Notes: generated by a model not told the origin, from the sequence alone. Shown: positions 1 to 6,557, counted from the first letter of the stretch. The stretch is DNA of 8,121 nt from an uncultured Clostridia bacterium (GCA_948630815.1 CAPIEU010000026.1:1-8121), one strand, 5' to 3'. Translations and numbers: made by a program.

Positions 1-515
1 TAACTTTCTTGCGAAAGTATGTAACCCACTATGACACTTTCAAAACTTCGTTTTGCAAAGATGTCGTGGGCTCCTAGCGGAGAGCTCATAAATTATCTAA
101 TCTTACGATAGATAATTTATGTTTGGCTTCGCCAAATCAAAATAATATTTTCATTTTCATTCAAATATTATTTTGACTACTGAAAAATTTTTCTACTACC
201 TAGCATAAAATTTTTTCAGTATCTTTTTGCTATGCTTCGTAAAAAGATGAAACAATACCTATATAGTCTTTTCAGCATAACAAAAAGACAGGAATGACAA
301 ATAAAACTAGCTTAAAAACAAGTTCACACTAATTTTATTTGCACATTTCCTGCCATAATATTTTTACTGGACACATTATATATTTTCTAAAACCAGCTCT
401 GTTTGGCTTGGCGGAACGAGTTAAACCCAGACTGCGAACCCAACTTAATGGATTCTCCTGAGTAGCTCATTATGTGTAATGTCATTATTATTTAATTTTT
501 CAGTGTACTATAAAT
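1..515 (-). ncRNA. Large multi-hairpin structured RNA, cut off at left edge (ROOL/GOLLD-like candidate)
   Basis: No reading frame of note exists here, yet nearly every base from 3 to 352 can pair locally. Helices seen (plus coordinates): 3-8/13-18; a 19-bp interrupted stem 25-29, 33-46 with 50-55, 57-60, 62-70; 71-74/79-82; 88-99/109-120; 122-127/131-136; a perfect 13-bp stem 138-150/163-175; 179-187/212-220; 221-228/241-248; 266-272/283-289; and a long arm 289-306/333-352. A more GC-rich domain (about 366-504) may be closed by ACTG 366-369 with CAGT 501-504 and contains TCTG 398-401 with CAGA 428-431. Read on the minus strand, the apical loops at 9-12 and 103-106 are GCAA and GUAA (GNRA), and those at 47-49 and 128-130 are GAA triloops closed by C-G, which favours the minus strand. 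A promoter at 522-552 would start it near 515. The 3' end lies outside the window. The ROOL/GOLLD label rests only on size, hairpin density and mobile context. A DNA-level structured region is the alternative. Confidence 0.62.
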
Positions 516-521
516 ACATCT

Positions 522-552
522 ATTATATATCATCTTTTTATGTAAATGTCAA
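522..552 (-). promoter_or_regulatory. Sigma-A-type promoter for the large minus-strand RNA
   Basis: On the minus strand a consensus -35 TTGACA (547-552) is followed by TATAAT (522-527) at 19 bp, or by the overlapping TATATA (524-529) at the ideal 17 bp. The start would fall at about 512-516, just before the first plausible pairing element of the structured region. It lies back to back with the operon promoter at 572-600, with only about 20 bp between the two -35 boxes. Confidence 0.7.
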
Positions 553-571
553 TAAAATACAAGTAGTTTTG

Positions 572-600
572 TTGAAAATATTTATATTTTATGTTATATT
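572..600 (+). promoter_or_regulatory. Extended -10 promoter for the three-gene operon
   Basis: TTGAAA (572-577), a 17-bp spacer and TATATT (595-600) preceded by TGT, which makes an extended -10. The predicted start near 607 gives a short leader of about 36 nt before the ATG at 643. I see no hairpin or riboswitch in that leader. The arrangement is divergent with the promoter of the large RNA, so the two transcripts may influence each other. Confidence 0.65.
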
Positions 601-642
601 TTACTTATAAAAAATACTTTTGAAATTATAATGGAGAAATAA

Positions 643-1704
643 ATGATAGAAAATAATGTACGAGAATTTAATAATAAATATACTACAAAAAATATAGATT
701 CTTTCGCAGAAATAGAAAAATGGAGATATAACAAGAAAATAAATCAATATAATATAAAACCATTATCAGTAGAATTTGAAATTACAAATAAATGTAATCA
801 GCAATGTAAACATTGTGGAATGTCTGCAAATCAAATTGTAGGTAAAAGTAAATGGAAAAGATATGAACTAGAAAAATTAGTAGATGATTTATATGACATT
901 GGCATTCCTTCTATTTCAATTACTGGTGGAGAACCTTTTTTAGAATTTGAGAACCTATGTCATACTATTGAATATAGTCAAGGTAAAATAGATATTGCCA
1001 AAATAAGCTCTAATGGATTTTGGGGGAAAGATCCTAAAGTATACTTTGATAAGATGTTAGAATGTGGATTATTAAATAATAAATTTTTTGTGCCATGTTT
1101 ATTATTACCAATAGGTGAACAAACCATACCGTTAGAATATATATGTAATATTATTAATTATATATGCTCTAATTTTAAAGAAGATAATATACATATTGGT
1201 ATTACACATATTAGAGAACATGGAGATAAATCAAAAGTAATGGATTTTATAAAATTATATGAAAAAACCTTTGAAAAGTTTCCAAAAGATAGAGTATATA
1301 TAACAGAATATTACTATATTAATTCAAGCATTATGCAAAATCAAGCAAAAGTTGAGAGCAGATTAGTAGAAGAATATTTGTCAGAAGATAAAAAATGCTT
1401 TAATAACTGTATTGGAAATAATATAATGCCAAAATTATTCATTAAATGTAGTGGAGAATGCTATTCTTGTGTATGCTTTAATGTATCTAAAGAATTAAAA
1501 TTAGGTAATTATTTTGAAAACGGACTGGATTTCATATTAGAGCAGTTAGAAAATAATAAATATATTACCTTTATAGAGAAAAACGGAATAAACGGATTTA
1601 GAAATTTAATACCAAATTATGTATTAAGAAATACAATGATTGATAACAGTTGTGCAGCTTGTGAATTTTGTATTGAATATTGCAAAAAGTATAATATTAT
1701 TTAA
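643..1704 (+). CDS. Radical SAM protein with Cys-rich SPASM/Twitch-like C-terminus
   Basis: 353 aa. The radical SAM [4Fe-4S] motif CNQQCKHC has C51, C55 and C58 (CxxxCxxC), and the GGEP motif at 95-98 contacts SAM in this superfamily. The C-terminal third is rich in cysteine: C252, C256, C269, C273, C276, C278 and a terminal CxxCxxCxxxC (C337, C340, C343, C347). Together with the 'LGNY...' segment at 287-290 this resembles SPASM/Twitch domains that bind auxiliary iron-sulfur clusters, which are common in enzymes modifying peptides or proteins. No RRE (PqqD-like) or other peptide-binding domain is obvious in the 40 residues before the core. The ATG is supported by GGAGA at 633-637. It is the first gene of the operon, 15 nt before the next. 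The substrate is unknown. A cytosolic modifier of a peptide, protein or RNA is inferred, not shown. Confidence 0.88.
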   Translation: MIENNVREFNNKYTTKNIDSFAEIEKWRYNKKINQYNIKPLSVEFEITNKCNQQCKHCGMSANQIVGKSKWKRYELEKLVDDLYDIGIPSISITGGEPFLEFENLCHTIEYSQGKIDIAKISSNGFWGKDPKVYFDKMLECGLLNNKFFVPCLLLPIGEQTIPLEYICNIINYICSNFKEDNIHIGITHIREHGDKSKVMDFIKLYEKTFEKFPKDRVYITEYYYINSSIMQNQAKVESRLVEEYLSEDKKCFNNCIGNNIMPKLFIKCSGECYSCVCFNVSKELKLGNYFENGLDFILEQLENNKYITFIEKNGINGFRNLIPNYVLRNTMIDNSCAACEFCIEYCKKYNII

Positions 1705-1719
1705 AAGAGGGGAAAAAAG

Positions 1720-3357
1720 ATGGAATTTAAAGTTTTTAGTAGTAGTGAAGGAAATGTGTGGAAATATATTTTTGAAAAAGATGATGCAATAATGGAAACA
1801 GTTTTATATCAATATGAAAGTTTTTATGAAAGAACAGTAATATGTTGTAGTGTCATGAGTGGATGTCCTGTTGGATGTAAATTTTGTGGTACAGGTGCAA
1901 AGTATATAAGAAACTTAAGTAGTGATGAAATTGTAGAACAAATAGATACAGTCTTAAGAGATAAAAATATTATTTATGATATTAATGAAAAGTGTAAAAA
2001 ATTACAGTTTATGTTTATGAGTATGGGTGAGCCAATGTTAAATTGGGAGAATGTAGAAAAAGCAATTATAGAACTAAATAATAAATACTCAAATGCTCAA
2101 TTATTATTATCTACAATAGGTGTTAATGATAAAGATGTCTTAAATAAAATCATAGATTTATCGCAAAGAATAGACAAAGTTGGGTTACAATTTTCAATAC
2201 ATAAATCAAATAATGAAGATAGAACAAAATTAATTCCATACGAAAATAAAATGACATTAAAAGAGATTAAAGAATATGGAACAAAATGGTTTAAATCTGT
2301 AGGAAGAAAACCATATTTGAATTATTGTATAGATGGAACAAATAATACTGAAAATGATTTTAAAAATTTAACAGAATTATTTGAACCTGAATGTTTTAAT
2401 TTTACATTTAGTGTAGTATGTAGTAAATGTGAAACAATGAAAGATGCAGGTTATAGAAATTTATCAGCAATAGAAGCATTTCAAGATAAATTTAAAAATT
2501 TAGGCTATAATGTAAGAATGTTTAATCCTGCTGGGCAAGATGATATTGGTGGAGGATGTGGACAATTATGGTATGTTCAAAAATGGCTAAATGAAAGAAA
2601 TACAGAAGGATTATATGCAGAAAGTGAATGGGAAGATTTTATAGGAGAAATATATGCAGAAATAATAAAAAAATCTAATATAAATGACTTAAATTGTGTA
2701 GTAGAAATAGCACCTGGATTTAAATATAAAATAGCTAATGCATTAAAAAAACTAAACTACAAAGGAGAACTTTATGTAATTGATCCTAATAAAAAAGCCA
2801 TAGAATTTCTACAAGAAAAATATACTGAAATTTTACCAAATGCAAGAATATACTTTTTATCAAAAACATTAGAAGAATCAATAGACTATTTGCCATCAAA
2901 TATAGATTTATTATGTGCAAATCACTGTTTAGATGATATGATAATTAATGAATACATAAAAAATGATATTGAAATTTTTAATGATGATAATTCAGAAAAA
3001 ATCATAGAAAAATGGAAAGAGTTAGCCGATAGCAAAGAATTGTTAAACAATGTAAATAAAAAAATATTAGAGTGCTTTAAAAATATTTTTGAAAAAATAA
3101 AAATAAAAAAAATAATTTTAGCACAATATAGAAGTAATGGATATTTTGATGAAAATAGTAAAATGATTTATGATTTAACAAAAGAATTGTTCTATAAAAT
3201 AAAAGAGCTAATTTCTGTTGATGATAATATACAAACACTTTTATTTAATATACAAGTAAATAAAAACTATAAATATATACATCTAAATGATAAAGATTTA
3301 TATAATAATATACAAAATGAAAATAACTGGATTGTAGGAGGATATAAAAGTGAATAA
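1720..3357 (+). CDS. RlmN/Cfr-like radical SAM methylase fused to a class I methyltransferase-like domain
   Basis: 545 aa. Residues about 38-290 match the RlmN/Cfr (class A radical SAM methylase) core: SGCPVGCKFC gives the cluster cysteines C49, C53 and C56; MGEPMLN lies near 102-108; an LSTIGV segment follows near 130; and GGGCGQL places C280 where RlmN has the methyl-carrying Cys (E. coli C355). C42 lies seven residues before C49, the same spacing as RlmN C118 to C125, so both catalytic cysteines appear present. The usual N-terminal RNA-binding domain of about 100 residues is reduced to about 40. Residues about 322-405 look like a Rossmann methyltransferase: VVEIAPGF (motif I, glycine-poor), LYVIDPN, then IDLLCANHCLDD. 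A helical Lys/Glu-rich tail (about 410-545) is unassigned. The start has AGAGGGG at 1706-1712. Methylation of an adenine in RNA is the family activity. Whether RNA or a protein is the target here is unknown. Confidence 0.85.
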   Translation: MEFKVFSSSEGNVWKYIFEKDDAIMETVLYQYESFYERTVICCSVMSGCPVGCKFCGTGAKYIRNLSSDEIVEQIDTVLRDKNIIYDINEKCKKLQFMFMSMGEPMLNWENVEKAIIELNNKYSNAQLLLSTIGVNDKDVLNKIIDLSQRIDKVGLQFSIHKSNNEDRTKLIPYENKMTLKEIKEYGTKWFKSVGRKPYLNYCIDGTNNTENDFKNLTELFEPECFNFTFSVVCSKCETMKDAGYRNLSAIEAFQDKFKNLGYNVRMFNPAGQDDIGGGCGQLWYVQKWLNERNTEGLYAESEWEDFIGEIYAEIIKKSNINDLNCVVEIAPGFKYKIANALKKLNYKGELYVIDPNKKAIEFLQEKYTEILPNARIYFLSKTLEESIDYLPSNIDLLCANHCLDDMIINEYIKNDIEIFNDDNSEKIIEKWKELADSKELLNNVNKKILECFKNIFEKIKIKKIILAQYRSNGYFDENSKMIYDLTKELFYKIKELISVDDNIQTLLFNIQVNKNYKYIHLNDKDLYNNIQNENNWIVGGYKSE

Positions 3358-5209
3358 CAAATGTTTAGGAGAGCCAACTATCAAAAAATATTTTAAAGAA
3401 GAAAATTTAATAGAGCAACCAGTATATGAATCCAGTATAGAATATGTACCTATATACATTAGTCCAAAACTATATGAAAAATTTTTCAATAAGACATATA
3501 AATGGCAAGAAGCAAAAGATGATATAACTAAAGAATTTTCAATTACTTTAGATATAAACGAAAGTAATAAAGCAAAAATGAAAGGTAAAGCCTATGTAGA
3601 CAAGCAGTATGACCCTTTAAATATTGCACTAAATGGAAATATTGGTTCTGGCAGAGCATACTATTATGAAAAATACTTTAATATTAAAGGAGATAAAACA
3701 TTATTAGCTACATCAAAAAATAAAAAATATAGTAATGGAAAATTATCTTTACCACATGCAATAAGAGAATGTATTACAAGTAATATTTTAGCTGATGATT
3801 TTATATATCCTTCATTTGAAACTCTAGCAATATTATATAAAAAAGAAAAGTATAATTTTTCTAAAAAAGTAATTCAAGATGATAGCATTGTAGAATTCGA
3901 TAATGAATTACCTTGTGCATTAATTATTAGAGTGAATACCGAAAAGAAATTTTATAGATTTACAAATGCATTTTCAAATAAAGATAGCTTTTCTAAAGAA
4001 GATTTAATAGAAATGTCTCAAAAGATAGGAAAATTAGAAGCAAATAAATTTATAGATAAATTCTTGCATGGTTCATGGTCTGGAGGAAATTTATCAATAG
4101 ACATGAATTTAATAGATTTTGATGGAGCATTTTTTGTTAAAGGAAGACATCCACAATATTCAGTTACACCATGGCATAAGAATAATTATTTTGGCAATGA
4201 ATTATTAGGACAGATGGCAGTTATAAAATCAATACTAGATAATGGCAACATATCAGAAAGTGTTAACTTCGATGAATTAGAAAATATAATGAAAAAAAGT
4301 TATGATGAAAATATAGTGATAAGATTCTGTGATTTAATTGGTATAGACTATGAACATCATTATCAAAAATATAAAGAAAGAATAGATAAATTAGCCTTTA
4401 AATTTAATGAATTGTCAAGAAAATTTTTGCCTAATTATTCGGAGTTGAGTATATCAGAAGATTATTGCAACAGTACATTTTTATTTGATTTTTCTAACTT
4501 TTTTAGATTTTATCTAATTAAAAAACAAGAAAAAGAATATACTGATTTTGATGGATTAATGTTGATTTCTAACAAAACTGTACATATTGAAGAAACCTTT
4601 GATAAAGAAATTTCAAGCAATATAAAGGACTTTTTCAAGAATGACATTATAAATAATGAGCAACTATCAAACAAAATGTTAAAAGAAATAATAAACTTCG
4701 TAAAAGAATATGATGAGCTATTCAATGAAATTACAAAAAAAGAAAGTTTTGAAGATGCAATGATAAAATCATATATTGTAAACGAAGATAGAAATTACTT
4801 ATATGGAAATTATGATTTAGCCGATATATTAACAAAAGAGTATGTAGATGAGGAATTTTGCGAAGAAGATATTAATTTAATTATTAATCATATTATTAAA
4901 TTAAATAAAAGAAATTATGACTTTAATAATCAAAACGAATTTAGAACTAATTTAAAGATATATAAAGACTGCATTACATATTTTAAAATTGGTAAAGGTT
5001 ATTACTATTTTGTTATAAAACCTTTAAAAGATAGTAATATACAATCTGCTAAAATTATCATTAATGATAAAGAATTTAAAATGAAATTAGATAAAGATGA
5101 AGATATATTTATAACTGAAAAAGTAGAAGATGCTAACTGTTATACTACTATATTAAAAGATATTAGAATTATTTTTAATAACATTGAATATAATAAACGA
5201 CCATTATAG
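3350..5209 (+). CDS. Divergent SelO (YdiU/UPF0061)-like pseudokinase, probable AMPylase
   Basis: 619 aa, starting with GTG behind AGGAGG (3336-3341), so it overlaps the previous gene by 8 nt and is probably translationally coupled. SelO-type motifs appear in order: glycine-rich NGNIGSGRA (95-103, compare GQLGDGRA), NIKGDKT with K113 (compare LKGAGxT), AIRECI with R139 and E140 (compare SSIREFL), and HGSWSGGNLS then LIDFDGAFF, giving N247 and D256 with the same nine-residue spacing as the metal-binding Asn and Asp of SelO (HGVxNTDN...IDYGPF). SelO transfers AMP from ATP to Ser/Thr/Tyr of proteins using an inverted nucleotide orientation. About 300 residues after the core are unassigned: a helical middle and a beta-rich end (about 545-619). 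This makes it longer than typical bacterial SelO (about 480 aa). It closes the operon; no terminator is visible after its TAG. A different kinase-fold activity (phosphorylation, activation of a substrate for the radical SAM partners) cannot be excluded. Confidence 0.75.
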   Translation: MNNKCLGEPTIKKYFKEENLIEQPVYESSIEYVPIYISPKLYEKFFNKTYKWQEAKDDITKEFSITLDINESNKAKMKGKAYVDKQYDPLNIALNGNIGSGRAYYYEKYFNIKGDKTLLATSKNKKYSNGKLSLPHAIRECITSNILADDFIYPSFETLAILYKKEKYNFSKKVIQDDSIVEFDNELPCALIIRVNTEKKFYRFTNAFSNKDSFSKEDLIEMSQKIGKLEANKFIDKFLHGSWSGGNLSIDMNLIDFDGAFFVKGRHPQYSVTPWHKNNYFGNELLGQMAVIKSILDNGNISESVNFDELENIMKKSYDENIVIRFCDLIGIDYEHHYQKYKERIDKLAFKFNELSRKFLPNYSELSISEDYCNSTFLFDFSNFFRFYLIKKQEKEYTDFDGLMLISNKTVHIEETFDKEISSNIKDFFKNDIINNEQLSNKMLKEIINFVKEYDELFNEITKKESFEDAMIKSYIVNEDRNYLYGNYDLADILTKEYVDEEFCEEDINLIINHIIKLNKRNYDFNNQNEFRTNLKIYKDCITYFKIGKGYYYFVIKPLKDSNIQSAKIIINDKEFKMKLDKDEDIFITEKVEDANCYTTILKDIRIIFNNIEYNKRPL

Positions 5210-5240
5210 GCAGAAACAAGGAATTTTTAAAAACAGAAAT

Positions 5241-5270
5241 TTGACAAATAATTCAGTTATGTATTATAAT
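5241..5270 (+). promoter_or_regulatory. Full-consensus promoter for the small coiled-coil gene
   Basis: Perfect TTGACA (5241-5246) and perfect TATAAT (5265-5270) separated by 18 bp, the strongest-looking promoter in the window. The predicted start near 5277 leaves a leader of roughly 20 nt holding only the ribosome binding site. Confidence 0.78.
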
Positions 5271-5298
5271 AAAGTAAAGTTTGAAGGAGGATTTATAT

Positions 5299-5577
5299 AT
5301 GAGCGAATATGTAAGTAGAAGTAATACAAGTAGCAGAAGAACTGTAAGAGAAGATGATTCAGCTTTAGGACAATTAATAGGATTACAAGACTTAATTGAA
5401 GAAAGAAAATCAGCTGTTGCAGAATTAGAAAGTGCAAAAAGAAAAGTAGCAGAATTAGATGCTAAAATTGCAGAAAAAAGAGCAACTTTAAAAAATGGAA
5501 GAAGTAGTTCAGACTTAAAGTCTTTATTAATGGATTTACTTGGTGACGATACACAAGAGCAAGAAATGGACAGATAA
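5299..5577 (+). CDS. Small charged coiled-coil protein, function unknown
   Basis: 92 aa, not recognised. The ATG at 5299 follows AAGGAGG (5284-5290) at 8 nt; the in-frame TTG at 5281 lies upstream of that site and is not the start. Layout: a Ser/Arg-rich N-terminus (residues 4-18, SRSNTSSRR...), a helix running into a heptad-like Ala/Glu/Lys coiled coil (about 24-66), a short linker, an amphipathic SDLKSLLMDLLG helix (71-82) and an acidic tail. There is no Cys, signal peptide or membrane segment. It is soluble and probably oligomeric. It has its own consensus promoter but could also receive readthrough from the operon, since no terminator separates them. It might be a protein substrate or partner of the upstream enzymes, a nucleoid or phage-type accessory protein, or unrelated cargo. 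Only the gene call is secure. Confidence 0.8.
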   Translation: MSEYVSRSNTSSRRTVREDDSALGQLIGLQDLIEERKSAVAELESAKRKVAELDAKIAEKRATLKNGRSSSDLKSLLMDLLGDDTQEQEMDR

Positions 5578-5602
5578 GTAAAAATCATATAGCACTATTA
5601 GA

Positions 5603-5640
5603 AAAACAAGTAGTATTGTATAAATTATACTACTTGTTTT
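5603..5640. terminator. Bidirectional rho-independent terminator
   Basis: A perfect 14-bp inverted repeat (5603-5616 with 5627-5640, 10-nt loop) ends in a T run on both strands. It sits between two convergent genes, 25 nt after the coiled-coil gene on the plus strand and 7 nt after the tnpV stop on the minus strand, so it can serve both. Confidence 0.85.
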
Positions 5641-5647
5641 CATTTGC

Positions 5648-6010
5648 TTAATTATAAATATATTCTTTTATTAATATCTCATCAACTGAATGTTTTATGC
5701 TATTCATTTTTTGTACCCATTCCATTTGATTACTAACTTTTAGTTCTTCAGTTATATGTTCTTTTTCAGCAAATTGTTTCATTAAAATTTCAAACTGATT
5801 TTGACATTCTAAATCAATATTATATAAATGTTCATATAACTTATTATCCATAAATAAAATAATATATTCGGCTTTCTTATAATTTTTTAAATAATTTAAT
5901 CTCATTCTTCCATACTTACCTAACTGGTAATTTTTAAATTTGCTTTCTGTAAGTGTTAAATTAGGTAAATAATAATCTCCAACTTTTGTATATGCAATTT
6001 TACTATCCAT
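5648..6010 (-). CDS. tnpV: Transposon-encoded protein TnpV (first copy)
   Basis: 120 aa. It carries the family pattern: GDYYLPNL (11-18), a basic GKYGRMRLNYLKNYK stretch (31-45), an MEWVQKMNSI segment (96-105) and a hydrophobic end at I118-Y119. TnpV is a small accessory protein of Tn4451-type mobilizable transposons and related clostridial elements. Its biochemical role is not established. The ATG follows AGGAGG (6020-6025) at 9 nt. No strong promoter is evident immediately upstream, and a probable terminator lies at 6098-6139, so expression is either weak or dependent on readthrough. It is clearly paralogous to the copy at 7299-7688, sharing KYGRMRL, KKAEY and MNSIK blocks, but diverged enough that it is not a recent duplicate. 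Confidence 0.88.
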   Translation of the reverse strand: MDSKIAYTKVGDYYLPNLTLTESKFKNYQLGKYGRMRLNYLKNYKKAEYIILFMDNKLYEHLYNIDLECQNQFEILMKQFAEKEHITEELKVSNQMEWVQKMNSIKHSVDEILIKEYIYN

Positions 6011-6097
6011 TTCTAAAATCCTCCTAAAATTTATTCTCGCTACAAATTAGCATAACAATTTATATCTTTTAATCAGCTATCAAATACAATAAAATAA

Positions 6098-6139
6098 GGA
6101 AGAATCCTATAAGAACAATTTTGTCCTTATTAGAATTCC
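6098..6139 (-). terminator. Probable imperfect terminator after the broken small gene
   Basis: Arms 6098-6115 and 6123-6139 pair imperfectly (strongest part ATAAGAAC/GTCCTTAT with one mismatch, then GGAA/TTCC at the base) and are followed on the minus strand by TTATTTTATT. It lies 12 nt after the TAA at 6151-6153. Confidence 0.5.
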
Positions 6140-6150
6140 CCCAATACGGG

Positions 6151-6321
6151 TTACTTTTTAATAGACTTAATAACAGAATCAATTTTTTCAAGATACTCCG
6201 AGACAGATTCACGAAGTTTATCCCTTTCTGCTGTTGTAAGGTTAATAAGCTCTTCCTCTGTTAATTGGCTATTTACCTAAGCATCAAGCTTTAAGCCAAC
6301 ACGTATTTTGTCAACATTCAT
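6151..6321 (-). pseudogene. Small 56-codon gene interrupted by an in-frame amber codon
   Basis: Reading from the ATG at 6321, which has AGGAGGG at 6330-6336 with 8-nt spacing, gives MNVDKIRVGLKLDA, then TAG (plus 6277-6279), then 41 further in-frame residues (VNSQLTEEELINL... to ...IKSIKK) ending in TAA. The part after the stop is plainly protein-like: an acidic TEEE helix cap, a TTAERDKLRE helix and a lysine-rich end. One base change (CAG or AAG to TAG) would explain it. The gene has its own extended -10 promoter and a terminator, so it was a complete unit. It is either freshly inactivated, a sequencing error, or read through. I do not recognise the family. It is a typical small accessory protein of a mobile element. 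Confidence 0.65.
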
Positions 6322-6354
6322 AGAGTAGACCCTCCTATATATTATTATAGATAT

Positions 6355-6383
6355 ATTGTAACATATTTTACATAAAATAGCAA
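6355..6383 (-). promoter_or_regulatory. Extended -10 promoter for the broken small gene
   Basis: Minus-strand TTGCTA (6378-6383), 17-bp spacer, then TGT-TACAAT (-10 at 6355-6360). It would start about 27 nt before the ATG at 6321. The -35 overlaps the first codons of the integrase remnant on the other strand, which suggests this unit abuts the deletion point. Confidence 0.55.
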
Positions 6384-6515
6384 ATTTCAAAAAATATTTT
6401 AGCAAGACTAGGGCATAGCAACATAAATATAACTATGGACTTATATTCACATATATACGAAGCAACTAATATTGAAGTAGCAAATAATTTTGACGTATTC
6501 CTAAAAACAAGTTAA
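6381..6515 (+). pseudogene. C-terminal remnant of a tyrosine integrase
   Basis: An open frame of 44 codons, bounded by TAG at 6378-6380 and ending in TAA at 6513-6515, reads QISKNILARLGHSNINIT followed by MDLYSHIYEATN and a tail ...FDVFLKTS. LGHSNINIT then DLYSH is the conserved end of phage and transposon tyrosine recombinases: the LGH histidine and the catalytic Tyr of the 'TMDLYSH' box. The rest of the catalytic domain, including the upstream Arg and HxxR motifs, and the DNA-binding domains are absent, and there is no start signal, so it cannot be active. It lies on the opposite strand from its neighbours. Integrase genes normally end beside their attachment site, so a former element end is expected just to the right. 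Confidence 0.8.
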
Positions 6516-6520
6516 TAATT

Positions 6521-6542
6521 AGATTAGCAAAAGATTAGCAAA
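6521..6542 (+). repeat. Perfect tandem 11-bp repeat beside the integrase remnant
   Basis: AGATTAGCAAA occurs twice head to tail (6521-6531, 6532-6542), only 5 bp after the integrase stop, followed by a partial ATTAG. Short direct repeats near the integrase end of an element are typical arm-type integrase binding sites, so this may be what is left of an attachment region. The function is inferred from position only. Confidence 0.6.
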
Positions 6543-6557
6543 TTAGAAAAAATGTAC

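Noticed and set aside
1..352. CRISPR array or integron attC array in the hairpin-rich region
   Set aside because: The hairpins differ in sequence and length, and there is no repeated unit, spacer pattern or recombinase nearby.
415..460. tRNA, because the minus strand has a T-arm-like GGGTTCGCAGTC
   Set aside because: No acceptor stem, anticodon arm or cloverleaf can be built around it.
627..632. TATAAT as a second -10 box for the operon
   Set aside because: It is only 10 bp before the ATG and overlaps the ribosome binding site region, with no matching -35. The 572-600 promoter fits better.
643..1704. Viperin (pVip) or other named antiviral radical SAM enzyme
   Set aside because: The motif surroundings and the Cys-rich tail do not resemble viperin; they point to SPASM/Twitch enzymes instead.
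4510..4725. Minus-strand open frame inside the SelO-like gene
   Set aside because: Antisense shadow of an AT-rich coding region with no ribosome binding site or promoter.
5281..5298. In-frame TTG upstream as the start of the coiled-coil gene
   Set aside because: It lies before the AAGGAGG ribosome binding site (5284-5290), which is ideally spaced for the ATG at 5299.
5299..5577. Classic RiPP precursor peptide for the radical SAM enzymes
   Set aside because: No leader/core division, no Cys, no core repeats, and it has a separate promoter after the enzymes. It is kept only as a possible protein substrate.
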